The notes under the pieces: generated by a model | The model's database searches: none | What the model was told of the DNA's origin: nothing | Seen by the model: the letters and a program-made list of their open reading frames with translations, nothing else | Origin: Caballeronia sp031450805 | GTDB taxonomy: Bacteria; Pseudomonadota; Gammaproteobacteria; Burkholderiales; Burkholderiaceae | Length of the DNA stretch: 64,000 nucleotides | NCBI RefSeq assembly: GCF_031450805.1 | Contig: NZ_JARTVY010000001.1 | Location: forward strand, 1,364,001-1,428,000 | Reading direction: 5' to 3' | Shown here: positions 33,334-42,301 of the stretch, in pieces | Position numbering within the stretch: position 1 is the stretch's first letter | Layout of the letters: each line of letters begins with the position of its first letter | Program-made: the position numbers and the translations under genes

Positions 33334-34134
33334 ATGAAACCCGCCAACAGTCGCGAGTCGCCCGCGAGTGCGTCGCGCGGGCCCAGGCACGCTGGCATCG
33401 ACGAGCGCAAGTTCGTCGTCGCGCTCGCACGCGGTCTCGACATATTGCGCGCATTCCGGCCCGGCGAAACGCTGCTCGGCAATCGCGATTTCGTGCAACG
33501 CACCGGCTTGCCCAAGGCCACCGTGAACCGCCTCGCCTATACGCTCGCGACGCTCGGCTACTTGCGCTTCGACGAAGCCGCCGGCAAGTACGCGCTCGAC
33601 ACCGGCGTGCTGTCGCTGGGCTTCGCGCTGCTCGCCGGCGCGGACACGCTCGAACTCGCGCGCCCGCACATGCGCGCCCTGGCGCGCGAGATCGGCGCGG
33701 CGGTATCGCTCGGATGCCGCGACGGACTCGACATGATCTATCTGGAAACCATCCGCAGCGAGACGGCGCTGACGCTCGGCCTCGCGCCCGGCTCGCGCCT
33801 GTCGATGTTGACGAGTTCGATGGGCCGCGCCTATCTCGCCGCGCAGGAACCAGTGGCGCGCAAGGCGTTACTCGAAGAGCTGGGAAAGGAGGAGGGCGCG
33901 GAACGGGCCGAGGCGGCGGCGCGCGCCATCGGCGACTACGCGCGGGATGGCTGCTGCTATTCGTTCCGCGAGTGGCACGACGACGTGAACGCCATCGCCG
34001 CGCCGTTCCGCGATGTGCGCAATGGCCGATGGCTCGTGTTGAGCAGCAGCGGACCGGCATCGTCGATGGACGAAGCGTATTTCCGCGACATCATCGGCCC
34101 GAAGCTGAAGGCGCTGGCCGCGCGCCTGGCATAG
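33334..34134 (+). CDS. IclR-family transcriptional regulator
   Basis: A 266-residue regulator with an N-terminal winged helix (ALARGLDILRAFRPG through TGLPKATVNRLAYTLATLGYL) and a C-terminal IclR effector domain (GAAVSLGCRDGLDMIYLETI through GCCYSFREWHDDVNAIAAPFRD). The start is the ATG at 33334. It is divergent from gcdH, so it most likely controls gcdH and itself; the effector is not known. It converges with kynA 13 bases away. Confidence 0.88.
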   Translation: MKPANSRESPASASRGPRHAGIDERKFVVALARGLDILRAFRPGETLLGNRDFVQRTGLPKATVNRLAYTLATLGYLRFDEAAGKYALDTGVLSLGFALLAGADTLELARPHMRALAREIGAAVSLGCRDGLDMIYLETIRSETALTLGLAPGSRLSMLTSSMGRAYLAAQEPVARKALLEELGKEEGAERAEAAARAIGDYARDGCCYSFREWHDDVNAIAAPFRDVRNGRWLVLSSSGPASSMDEAYFRDIIGPKLKALAARLA

Positions 34135-34147
34135 GGCAAAGCGACGA

Positions 34148-35047
34148 TCAGAGCACGGTCCGGACGTGCCAAAGCTCCGGAAACAGCACGACATCGAGCA
34201 TCTTGCGCAGATAGGACGCGCCCGCCGTGCCGCCCGTGCCCTGCTTGAAACCGATGATCCGCTCGACCGTCGTCACATGGCGGAAGCGCCATTGCCGGAA
34301 CGCGTCTTCGAGATCGACGAGTTCCTCGGCCATCTCGTACAGCTCCCAGTGTTGGGAAGGATTGCGATACACCGCGAGCCACGCCGCTTCGACGGAGGCA
34401 TCGTGCGTCGTCGGCTGCGTCCAGTCGCGGTCGAGCCGCTCCGGCGCAATGTCGAAACCGCGTCGCGCGAGCAGGCGGATGACTTCGTCGTAAAACGAAG
34501 GCGACTCCAGCGTCTCGCGCACCTGTTCGAGAATCTCGGGCCGATGCGCGTGCGGCTTCAGCATCTGCACGTTCTTGTTGCCGAGCAGAAACTCGATCTG
34601 CCGATACTGATGCGACTGGAACCCCGACGACGCGCCGAGATAAGGCCGCATCGCGGTGTATTCGGAAGGCGTCATCGTCGCGAGGACGTTCCACGCTTGC
34701 ACGAGTTGCTCGAAGATTCGCGATACGCGCGCGAGCATCTTGAACGCGGGCGGCAATTCATCGCGATGAACGGAAGCCAGCGCCGCGCGCAATTCGTATA
34801 GCGCGAGCTTCATCCAGAGCTCGCTCGTCTGATGTTGCACGATGAACAGCATCTCGTTGTGATCCGGCGAGAGGGGATGCTGTGCCGTGAGGATCGAATC
34901 GAGGCCGAGATAATCGCCGTAGCTCATCGTGTCGGAGAAATCGAGCCTGGCGTCGTGCCAGCCTTCCTTCTCTTTTTGGGCCGCTTCCGCTGCTTCCGTC
35001 GATACTGCCGCGCCATGCCCGAACGGACAACCTTTGACTTCGCTCAT
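34148..35047 (-). CDS. kynA: Tryptophan 2,3-dioxygenase
   Basis: Haem enzyme of 299 residues that opens the indole ring of L-tryptophan to N-formylkynurenine. The haem histidine region is FIVQHQTSELWMKL, and SSGFQSHQYRQIEFLLGNKN and GFKQGTGGTAGASYL are family hallmarks. The start is the ATG at 35047 with GAGGA upstream; the longer frame to 35146 is rejected. It is the third gene of kynB-kynU-kynA, 11 bases after kynU. Confidence 0.96.
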   Translation of the reverse strand: MSEVKGCPFGHGAAVSTEAAEAAQKEKEGWHDARLDFSDTMSYGDYLGLDSILTAQHPLSPDHNEMLFIVQHQTSELWMKLALYELRAALASVHRDELPPAFKMLARVSRIFEQLVQAWNVLATMTPSEYTAMRPYLGASSGFQSHQYRQIEFLLGNKNVQMLKPHAHRPEILEQVRETLESPSFYDEVIRLLARRGFDIAPERLDRDWTQPTTHDASVEAAWLAVYRNPSQHWELYEMAEELVDLEDAFRQWRFRHVTTVERIIGFKQGTGGTAGASYLRKMLDVVLFPELWHVRTVL

Positions 35048-35058
35048 GTTCTCGATCC

Positions 35059-36309
35059 TCACGTCACCGATGCCCGCTCGGCGAATTCCGGCGCGCGCCA
35101 GCTTTCGGTCGCGAGCACATCGCGCAGCACTTCGACGGCGTCCCACACATCGACGAAGCGCGTGTACAGCGGGGTGAAGCCGAAGCGCAGAATGCGCGGC
35201 TCCCGATAATCGCCGATCACGCCCCGCGCGATCAGCGCCTGCATCACTTCATAGCCGTGCGGATGCTCGAAGCTCACCTGCGAGCCGCGCTGCGCGTGAT
35301 CGCGAGGCGTGGCGAGCGTCAGCGGAAAGCCGGCGCAGCGCGATTCGACGAGCGCGATGAACGCATCCGCGAGCGCGAGCGACTTGCGCCGCAGCGTCTG
35401 CATGTCGGTCTGAAGGAAGACATCGAGGCCGCATTCGACGAGCGACATCGAGACGATCGGCTGCGTGCCGCAGAGAAAGCGCGCGATGCCGTCGTCCGGG
35501 CGATACACCGGGTCCATTTCGAACGGCTTCTTGTGCCCCCACCATCCGGACAGTGGTTGTGAGAACGCGTTCTGATGCCGCTTCGGCACCCACACGAAAC
35601 CGGGCGAACCGGGGCCGCCGTTCAGATACTTGTACGTGCAGCCGACCGCATAGTCCGCGCCGACGCCATTCAGATCGACCGGCACCGCGCCTGCCGAATG
35701 CGCGAGATCCCAGACCGCGAGCGCGCCCGCGCGATGAATCGTCTCGGTGAGCGCGGCCATATCGTGCATGGCGCCGGTGCGGTAATTGACGTGCGTGATC
35801 ATCGCGATGGCGGTGTGCTCGTCGATGGCGGCGGGCAAGCTGGCGGCGTCATCGACGAGACGCAGTTCATAGCCGCGATCCAGTTGCTCGATCAACCCCT
35901 GCGCAATGTAGAGATCGCTCGGAAAGTTCGAACGTTCGGAGACGATCACCCGGCGCTTCGGATCGCGCTCGTTGGCGAGCTTCAGCGCGGCCGACAGCAC
36001 CTTGAACAGGTTCGATGAAATCGTGTCCGTGACGACCACTTCGTCTTCGCCTGCACCGATCAGCGGCGCGAGCTTGTTGCCGAGGCGCTTGGGCAGCGCG
36101 AACCAGCCTGCGGCGTTCCAGCTTCGGATCAGCCCGTCGCCCCATTCCGCGCCGATCACACTGGCGGCGCGCGCGGCCGCTGCCCTCGGCGGCACGCCGA
36201 GCGAATTGCCGTCGAGATAAATCATGCCGTCGGCGAGCGCGAACTGCTTGCGCAGCGGGGCGAGGGGCTCGTCGCGGTCGAGCGTGGCGGCATCGTCACG
36301 ATGTTTCAT
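35059..36309 (-). CDS. kynU: Kynureninase
   Basis: PLP enzyme that cleaves kynurenine to anthranilate and alanine; 416 residues from the ATG at 36309, the usual size. The PLP lysine is in CTYKYLNGGPGSPGFVWV; IYLDGNSLG at the N-terminus is diagnostic. Other in-frame ATGs lie at 36321 and 36336, the latter overlapping the kynB stop as TGATG; none has a strong ribosome site, so the start is uncertain by up to nine codons. It is the middle gene of the operon. Confidence 0.94.
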   Translation of the reverse strand: MKHRDDAATLDRDEPLAPLRKQFALADGMIYLDGNSLGVPPRAAAARAASVIGAEWGDGLIRSWNAAGWFALPKRLGNKLAPLIGAGEDEVVVTDTISSNLFKVLSAALKLANERDPKRRVIVSERSNFPSDLYIAQGLIEQLDRGYELRLVDDAASLPAAIDEHTAIAMITHVNYRTGAMHDMAALTETIHRAGALAVWDLAHSAGAVPVDLNGVGADYAVGCTYKYLNGGPGSPGFVWVPKRHQNAFSQPLSGWWGHKKPFEMDPVYRPDDGIARFLCGTQPIVSMSLVECGLDVFLQTDMQTLRRKSLALADAFIALVESRCAGFPLTLATPRDHAQRGSQVSFEHPHGYEVMQALIARGVIGDYREPRILRFGFTPLYTRFVDVWDAVEVLRDVLATESWRAPEFAERASVT

Positions 36310-36335
36310 CGAAAAGTCCATGTGTTGGCGGATCA

Positions 36336-36962
36336 TCAGGAAAGAGTGCGGAGCACGGCGCGCACGGGGCTTGCATCGAGCGTCGTGAACTTGAGCGGCA
36401 GCGCGATGAGTTCGTAATCGCCGGGCGCGACGGCATCGAGCACGAGGCCTTCGAGGATCGCCATGCGATTGGCGCGGATGCGGCGATGCGCGTCCATTGT
36501 TTTCGACTCCTGCGGATCGAGCGAAGGCGTGTCGATGCCGACGAGGTGCACGCCTTTCGCCGCCAGCAAGCCGATGGTTTCGGGCGCGACCGCGCAGAAC
36601 GCGTTGTCCCACGCGTCGAGCGGCGCACGGTCATAGGTGCGCAGCAGAACGCGCGGCGGGGTGTCGTCCAGATAAGCGGCGATCATGTCCGGCGTCACGA
36701 GCGGCGTCGCGCCGATGCAGTGCACGACGCGGCACGCGCCGATATACGTATCGAGCGCGACCTCGCCGATCGGCGCGCCGTCGGCGGCGTAGTGGAGCGG
36801 TGCGTCGGCGTGGGTGCCGGTGTGCGGTGAAAGCGTGAGACGCGCGACGTTGACGGGCGACCCCGCTTCCATCCGCCAGACGCGCTCGATGCCGACCGGC
36901 GTATCGCCCGGCCAGACCGGGGCGCCCTTGGCGACCGGCGCGGAGATGTCGAAAAGCGTCAT
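36336..36962 (-). CDS. kynB: Kynurenine formamidase
   Basis: Metal-dependent hydrolase of 208 residues that turns N-formylkynurenine into kynurenine. The metal-binding signature HTGTHADAPLHY lies near residues 47-58, and PVWPGDTP at the N-terminus and IGIDTPSLDP-like VGIDTPSLDPQES later are typical. It is the first gene of kynBUA, divergent from kynR. A minus-strand TATGAT at 37003-36998 lies about 35 bases upstream as a possible -10. Confidence 0.95.
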   Translation of the reverse strand: MTLFDISAPVAKGAPVWPGDTPVGIERVWRMEAGSPVNVARLTLSPHTGTHADAPLHYAADGAPIGEVALDTYIGACRVVHCIGATPLVTPDMIAAYLDDTPPRVLLRTYDRAPLDAWDNAFCAVAPETIGLLAAKGVHLVGIDTPSLDPQESKTMDAHRRIRANRMAILEGLVLDAVAPGDYELIALPLKFTTLDASPVRAVLRTLS

Positions 36963-37095
36963 GGGACGGCCTAGCAGAAAGTGTGGATATGCGTCAAATC
37001 ATAGCCGTCCGAAACGGAATAGTGATTGCGAAATTACCACCCGAAAACGCTCTGACTAGAACATAATTCGATGAAACGGGCTAGGAGACTCAAAA

Positions 37096-37602
37096 GTGAC
37101 CGGATTCACGCTCGATGCAACGGATTGCCGAATTCTGGCGGTACTGCAGGAAGATGGACGGATCAGCAACCTGGACCTGGCGGAGCGCATCTCGCTCTCA
37201 CCGTCGGCCTGCCTGCGCCGGATGCGGCTGCTCGAAGAGGAAGGGGTCATCGCGAGTTATCGGGCGTGCCTCGACCGCGAGCGGCTGGGCATCGAACTGG
37301 AGGCGTTCGTCCACGTTTCAATGCGCAACGACCAGGAGAACTGGCACGAGAAGTTCGCGGCGGCCGTGCGCGAATGGCCGGAGGTCGTCGGCGCGTTCGT
37401 CGTCACCGGCGACACGCATTACGTGCTGCGCGTGCTCGCGCACAACCTCAAGCACTACTCCGATTTCATCCTGACGAAGCTGTACAAGGCGCCGGGCGTG
37501 ATCGACATTCGTTCGAACATCGTGCTGCAGACAATGAAGGACGACGCGGGCGTGCCGGTCGCGTTGATCGACCAGCCGGCGCGCAGTACGCCGCACGCCT
37601 GA
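37096..37602 (+). CDS. kynR: Lrp/AsnC-family regulator of kynurenine genes
   Basis: A 168-residue regulator with an N-terminal helix-turn-helix (LDATDCRILAVLQEDGRISNLDLAERISLSPSACLRRMRLLEEEG) and a C-terminal RAM ligand-binding domain. It starts with GTG at 37096 after GGAG. Lrp-type KynR activates the kyn genes in response to kynurenine in Pseudomonas, and divergence from kynB supports the same role. The 133-base shared region has AT-rich stretches but no operator I can define. Confidence 0.9.
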   Translation: MTGFTLDATDCRILAVLQEDGRISNLDLAERISLSPSACLRRMRLLEEEGVIASYRACLDRERLGIELEAFVHVSMRNDQENWHEKFAAAVREWPEVVGAFVVTGDTHYVLRVLAHNLKHYSDFILTKLYKAPGVIDIRSNIVLQTMKDDAGVPVALIDQPARSTPHA

Positions 37603-37618
37603 GCTTCGCCGCTGCCGC

Positions 37619-38131
37619 TTATTCGAGCGGTCCGACCGTGTGGAATCCCCCCGCCTGAAAGACGAGCGGCGCGATCTCCGGCGCGTTCTCGTGCACGCCG
37701 CAGCGTTCCACTTCGCCGACGAAAATGACGTGGTCGCCTTCGTCGTAGCGGCTGCGGTTGTGGCATTCGAACCAGGCGAGCGCGCCGTCGAGCACGGGCA
37801 TGCCGGTGTCGCCCGCGGCGTGCGAGACGCCGGCGAAACGGTCGCCCTTGACCGTCGCGAAGCGCCGGCAAAGGTCGATCTGCGAGGCGGCCAGCACGTT
37901 CACCACGTAATGGCTATTCGCGCGGAACACCGGCATCGACGCCGAGCGCGTCGCGAGACTCCACAGCACGAGCGGCGGATCGAGCGAAACCGAATTGAAC
38001 GAACTCGCGGTGATGCCGATCAGCTGGCCGGAATCCGTGCGCGTCGTGATGACGGTCACGCCGGTCGCGAACTGGCCGAGCGCGGCGCGAAAGGCTGTCG
38101 GGTCGAAATTCGGGGCTTTGGCGCGTGTCAT
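37619..38131 (-). CDS. Flavin reductase family protein
   Basis: A 170-residue flavin reductase-like domain protein that uses FMN or FAD with NAD(P)H, usually feeding a two-component monooxygenase. Recognisable parts are FRAALGQFATGVTVITT, GITASSFNSVSLDPPLVLWSL and HVIFVGEVE. The start is the ATG at 38131; the longer frame is upstream non-coding. No monooxygenase partner is nearby, so the substrate is unknown. It is convergent with kynR. The 283-base spacer to msrA holds no gene. Confidence 0.87.
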   Translation of the reverse strand: MTRAKAPNFDPTAFRAALGQFATGVTVITTRTDSGQLIGITASSFNSVSLDPPLVLWSLATRSASMPVFRANSHYVVNVLAASQIDLCRRFATVKGDRFAGVSHAAGDTGMPVLDGALAWFECHNRSRYDEGDHVIFVGEVERCGVHENAPEIAPLVFQAGGFHTVGPLE

Positions 38132-38414
38132 TTGGCAACTGGGCGGGCGAATGTACGGTCGAGTATGTCGTGTGCAACCGAGCCGGCCGCGCGTCGCGCA
38201 TGAGTCGGAACGACTTTTTCTGAAGGCATAAAAAAGCTGTAGATTTGTGTCGATTCTAGCGGAATCGGACGCAGCAAGCCGCCATAAGCCAGTACGGACA
38301 GTGTGGGCGACGCCGCTTTGCAATCGCGGTTAAGCTCGTCGTCATTGAATAGCGGCCGCGCGCAACCATATGAGTGGTCCGCGGCCCGGCCGCATGCATT
38401 GAGAGGAGCCAAGC

Positions 38415-38975
38415 ATGACTCAGCAAAACGCGCAGGGGAGACTCGAAACCGCGACGCTCGGCGGCGGTTGTTTCTGGTGCACCGAAGCCGTGTTTCTCGC
38501 GGTCGAAGGCGTGCATTCCGTGGAATCCGGCTATGCGGGCGGGCAGGTGGTGAATCCGTCGTACGAGCAGGTCTGCGAAGGCGATACGGGCCACGCGGAA
38601 GTGGTCAGGGTCGTATTCGATCCGGATGTCATTGGCTATCGCGAGATTCTGGAGATTTTCTTTGCGACGCACGATCCGACGCAGCTCAATCGCCAGGGCA
38701 ACGATGTCGGCGCGCAGTATCGCTCGGCCGTGTTCACGCATTCGGACGAACAGCGCAAGATTGCGCTCGACGTGATAGACGAGTTGCAGCGCGAGGACGT
38801 GTACGGTGGCAAGATCGTCACTGAAGTCACGCCGCTCGCGGACGACTATTATCCCGCCGAGGCGTATCACCAGAACTTCTTCGCGCAGCATCCGAATCAG
38901 GGTTATTGCGCGGCGGTCGTCGGGCCAAAGGTGGCGAAGTTCCGCAAGAAGTTCGCGCATCGGCTGAAGGCGTGA
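38415..38975 (+). CDS. msrA: Peptide-methionine (S)-S-oxide reductase
   Basis: Repair enzyme of 186 residues that reduces methionine-S-sulfoxide. The catalytic motif GGGCFWC puts the nucleophile at C19; YAGG and CEGDTGHAEVV follow. An AGGAG ribosome site lies before the ATG. A GC-rich inverted repeat is in the leader. It is a single-gene unit facing a DUF72 gene. Confidence 0.95.
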   Translation: MTQQNAQGRLETATLGGGCFWCTEAVFLAVEGVHSVESGYAGGQVVNPSYEQVCEGDTGHAEVVRVVFDPDVIGYREILEIFFATHDPTQLNRQGNDVGAQYRSAVFTHSDEQRKIALDVIDELQREDVYGGKIVTEVTPLADDYYPAEAYHQNFFAQHPNQGYCAAVVGPKVAKFRKKFAHRLKA

Positions 38976-38991
38976 CAGGCCTGACGCCGCG

Positions 38992-40092
38992 TTAGTTCGA
39001 CCGCGCGCGCTCGCATTCTTCGGCGATGCCGCGCGCAAGCTCGAAACACGTGAGCGGCGCGGAGCCTTCCGCCTTGTTGTTCGCGGCGATCACGACCGGC
39101 TGGCCCGCGATGGCATATTGCGCGGCCAGTTCAGCGAGCGCCTGCCGCGTGTCGAGGTCTTCGTCGACGATTCTGTCGAACGGCTCGTACTTCGCCTTCG
39201 CCTGTTCGTACTTGAAGCCGCTGTGCAGGCTCCAGCGCACCACGAGCGGTCCCGTCTTTTCTTCATCCAGCAGCGCGAGCGCCTTCGCTTGCCGGCGTAC
39301 ATCCGGCATCCGCGCATGCACGCCGATGCAGTACCGCACGTTCGATTCGCGCAACGTGCGAATGAAGCGGGGCGTGAGCATGACCGCGTCGCGAAGTTCG
39401 ACGGCATGGCAGGCATCGCCTGCGAGCGGAGGCAGCGCGGCGAGGAAGGTCGCGAGCCGATCGGTGAAACGCGACGGCTCGACGATCATCGCGTCCGGCA
39501 GCGGCGGAATCTGAAACACGAGCGCGCCGGCCTTCGCACCCAGTCCGCCGATGCACGGCGTCGCGAACTCGTCGATAGCGATGCGCGCGTCGAGAAAGGC
39601 GGGATTGTCGGCGCCGGGCGCGCCCCGTTCGCCGCGCACGAAGGCGTCGGTGACGGAGGCGGGCGCCTTCACGATGAAGCGAAAATGCTCCGGCACCTGC
39701 GATGCATAGCGCGCATATTCGGCGAGCGACAGCGGCGCGTAGAAGGAGCGGTCGATCGACACGGTCTTCAGCAGCGGATGCGCGGCGTAGGCGGCGAGGC
39801 CGTCGCGGGACAGTCTGGTGTTCGAATAGTCATCGCCATAGACGATGCCGCGCCAGCCCGGAAACGACCAAGTCGATGTGCCCAGATGCACGGCTGATGG
39901 CAGCCGCCGCGCGAGCGCTTCCAGTTCCGGCCGGGGAGCCGCGGCCTGCACGCCACGCTTCTTCGCGGCGACAACAGGCGCGGGCGCGTCACAACCGAAC
40001 AGATCGAACTGTTCGTCGTCGTCCGCGCCTGCGTCGATCAGCGTTTCTTCGTGGTTCAGAGCGGCTTCTCGTAGATGTACCGCCGTGACCAC
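38992..40092 (-). CDS. DUF72-family protein
   Basis: A 366-residue protein with a TIM-barrel-like DUF72 domain (HLGTSTWSFPGWRGIVY, VSIDRSFYAPLS, FRFIVKAPASVTD, VVIAANNKAEGSAPLTCFELAR) preceded by about 65 residues of acidic linker (DEQFDLFG). The function of the family is not known. It begins with GTG at 40092, 37 bases inside the end of cfa; the N-terminal extension is the least certain part. The overlap suggests co-transcription with cfa. Confidence 0.8.
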   Translation of the reverse strand: MVTAVHLREAALNHEETLIDAGADDDEQFDLFGCDAPAPVVAAKKRGVQAAAPRPELEALARRLPSAVHLGTSTWSFPGWRGIVYGDDYSNTRLSRDGLAAYAAHPLLKTVSIDRSFYAPLSLAEYARYASQVPEHFRFIVKAPASVTDAFVRGERGAPGADNPAFLDARIAIDEFATPCIGGLGAKAGALVFQIPPLPDAMIVEPSRFTDRLATFLAALPPLAGDACHAVELRDAVMLTPRFIRTLRESNVRYCIGVHARMPDVRRQAKALALLDEEKTGPLVVRWSLHSGFKYEQAKAKYEPFDRIVDEDLDTRQALAELAAQYAIAGQPVVIAANNKAEGSAPLTCFELARGIAEECERARSN

Positions 40093-41270
40093 GGCAGCGT
40101 CTTCGCGCTACGTCCGGCCTTGCGGCAGACGACCTGATAGATCGAGACGTCGTCGTTCTCGAACGCATACGCGCAACCCGCCAGATAGACGCGCCAGATA
40201 CGGAACTTCTCGTCATCGACGAGCTTTCTCGCTTCTTCCGCATGCGCCTCGAAGTTGTCGGCCCACAGGTCGAGCGTATGGGCGTAATGACGCCGCAGGC
40301 TCTCGACATCCACGGCCTCCAGCCCGCCGCGCTGCATGCTTTCGAGTGCGAGGCTGATATGCGGCAGCTCGCCGTCCGGAAACACGTACTTGTCGATGAA
40401 CTCGCCGCCGCCTAGCGATGTCTCGCCGCTATCGGCATCGGACGAGGTGATGCCGTGATTCATCGCCACGCCGTCATCGACGAGCAGCTCACGAATGCGC
40501 GCGAAGTAGTCCGGAAGATTCTTGCGCCCGACATGCTCGAACATGCCGACGCTCGTGATGCGGTCGAACTGTCCCGGCACATCGCGATAATCCTGTATCC
40601 GGATCTCGATCTGGTCTTCGAGACCGGCATCCTTCACGCGCTGGGTCGCGAGCTTGTACTGGTTTTCCGACAACGTGACGCCCACGCATTTCGCGCCGAA
40701 CTTCTGCGCCGCGCGAATGACGAGCGCGCCCCAGCCGCAGCCGATATCGAGCAGGCGGTGGCCCGGCTGCACCTGAATCTTGGTGAGAATGTGGTCGATT
40801 TTCTTGAGTTGCGCCGTGGCGAGGTCTTCGTCGCCATTCTCAAAATATGCGCAGGAGTACACCATGTTCTTGTCGAGCCAGAGCTGGTAGAACTCGTTCG
40901 ACACGTCGTAGTGGTACTGAATGGCTTTCTTGTCGGACGCCTTCGAGTGATTGAAGTAGCGTCGCACGCGGGCGAGCTTCCCGGCGCTGGTGACGGTGCT
41001 CTTCGCGAGCGAATAGCCGATGTCGATGATGTCCGAGAGCTTGCCCTCGATATCGATCTTGCCCTTCACGTACGCCTCACCGAGATTGTCGAGGCTCGGC
41101 TCCAGCAGGTAGGGCAGTGCGGTCGCGCTTTTCACGTGCAGCGTCACCTGAGGGGCGGCGAAGCTGCCGAAGTCGTGCTGCTGTCCGTCCCACAGCACGA
41201 GGCGCGCGGGCAAGTTGGCCCTTTCGCGCACCTCGTCAACCCATTGCGTCAGCTTCTTCTCCCAGAACAT
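40056..41270 (-). CDS. cfa: Cyclopropane-fatty-acyl-phospholipid synthase
   Basis: SAM-dependent enzyme of 404 residues that methylenates unsaturated acyl chains in membrane phospholipids, mostly on entry to stationary phase or under acid stress. The SAM motif LLDIGCGWGALVIRAA lies near residues 174-189; QYHYDVSNEFYQLWLDKNMVYSCAYFE is a family signature. The start is the ATG at 41270. It sits 109 bases after pdxH on the same strand and overlaps the DUF72 gene. Confidence 0.94.
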   Translation of the reverse strand: MFWEKKLTQWVDEVRERANLPARLVLWDGQQHDFGSFAAPQVTLHVKSATALPYLLEPSLDNLGEAYVKGKIDIEGKLSDIIDIGYSLAKSTVTSAGKLARVRRYFNHSKASDKKAIQYHYDVSNEFYQLWLDKNMVYSCAYFENGDEDLATAQLKKIDHILTKIQVQPGHRLLDIGCGWGALVIRAAQKFGAKCVGVTLSENQYKLATQRVKDAGLEDQIEIRIQDYRDVPGQFDRITSVGMFEHVGRKNLPDYFARIRELLVDDGVAMNHGITSSDADSGETSLGGGEFIDKYVFPDGELPHISLALESMQRGGLEAVDVESLRRHYAHTLDLWADNFEAHAEEARKLVDDEKFRIWRVYLAGCAYAFENDDVSIYQVVCRKAGRSAKTLPWSRRYIYEKPL

Positions 41271-41379
41271 GCTTGTTTCTCCGCGCTAAGAAAATCCAAG
41301 GTGAAGGCTCGCGCCTCCATGTTCGTTGCCGCGTGTTGCGCCGGCCGGGCCTGCTGCGCAGCCTGCCGGCGTGCTTGTC

Positions 41380-42021
41380 TTATGGTGCGAGCCGCGTGAT
41401 GCGCCACGGGCCGCCGGCGCTGTCGCGCGTATAGACGATGCGGTCATGCAGCCGCGACGGCCGGCCCTGCCAGAACTCGATCGTCTCGGGCACGAGCCGG
41501 TAGCCGCCCCAGTGCGGCGGTCTCGGCGGCGCGTCGCCGTATCGCGCGGTCATCTCGCGCTCGCGCGCTTCGAGCGTTTCACGGCTGTCGAGCGGCTGGC
41601 TCTGGTCCGATGCCCACGCTCCGATGCGCGAGCCGAGCGGACGCGATGCGTAATACGCGTCGCTTTCTTCGTCGCTCGTTTTCACGACCGTGCCCTCGAT
41701 GCGCACCTGGCGCTCGAGTTCGATCCAGTGAAACAGCAGACTTGCCGCAGGATTTCCGGCGAGCTCGCGGCCCTTGCGGCTATCGTAATTGGTGAAAAAA
41801 ACGAAGCCGCGCTCGTCGACGCCCTTGATCAGCACGATGCGCGCGGACGGGCGGCCTCGTGCGTCGACGGTGGCGAGCGTCATCGCGTTGGGTTCGGGCA
41901 GTCTGGCGTCGAGCGCCTGGGCGAACCAGGTCTCGAACTGGCGCACCGGGTTGGGATCGACGTCGGCGGCGTCCAGCGCGCCGCGCGAATAGTTCTTACG
42001 AAGGTCTGCTAAGGTCGTCAT
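41380..42021 (-). CDS. pdxH: Pyridoxamine/pyridoxine 5'-phosphate oxidase
   Basis: FMN enzyme of 213 residues that makes pyridoxal 5'-phosphate, the last step of the pathway that also uses PdxA. RIVLIKGVDERGFVFFTNYDSRKGRELAGNP and the C-terminal WGGYRLVPETIEFWQGRPSRLHDR are diagnostic. The start is the ATG at 42021. The 280-base spacer to tcdA holds no gene. Confidence 0.96.
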   Translation of the reverse strand: MTTLADLRKNYSRGALDAADVDPNPVRQFETWFAQALDARLPEPNAMTLATVDARGRPSARIVLIKGVDERGFVFFTNYDSRKGRELAGNPAASLLFHWIELERQVRIEGTVVKTSDEESDAYYASRPLGSRIGAWASDQSQPLDSRETLEAREREMTARYGDAPPRPPHWGGYRLVPETIEFWQGRPSRLHDRIVYTRDSAGGPWRITRLAP

Positions 42022-42301
42022 TTTTATGCAAACGCTACAGTCGCGTCAGTATAGCCAAGGTGATACGTTCTTGCCCCGATTACGCCGGGCTTGCAATGAC
42101 CGGCGTCAAGGCATCGAATTCTGAAGACACATTCCTTCGATGACATCGGGCGCGGCTATCACGGCTTCGGTATCGATAAGGCAGAATACGCAATTCGGCC
42201 GTACTTTGCATGAACGGACTGCGAACTTTTGTGCATCGACAGCCGCCTGTAAGCCTTGACGGGCGGGCGTTTGCGTCCGTCACCCATTTTCCGCGAACGC
42301 C

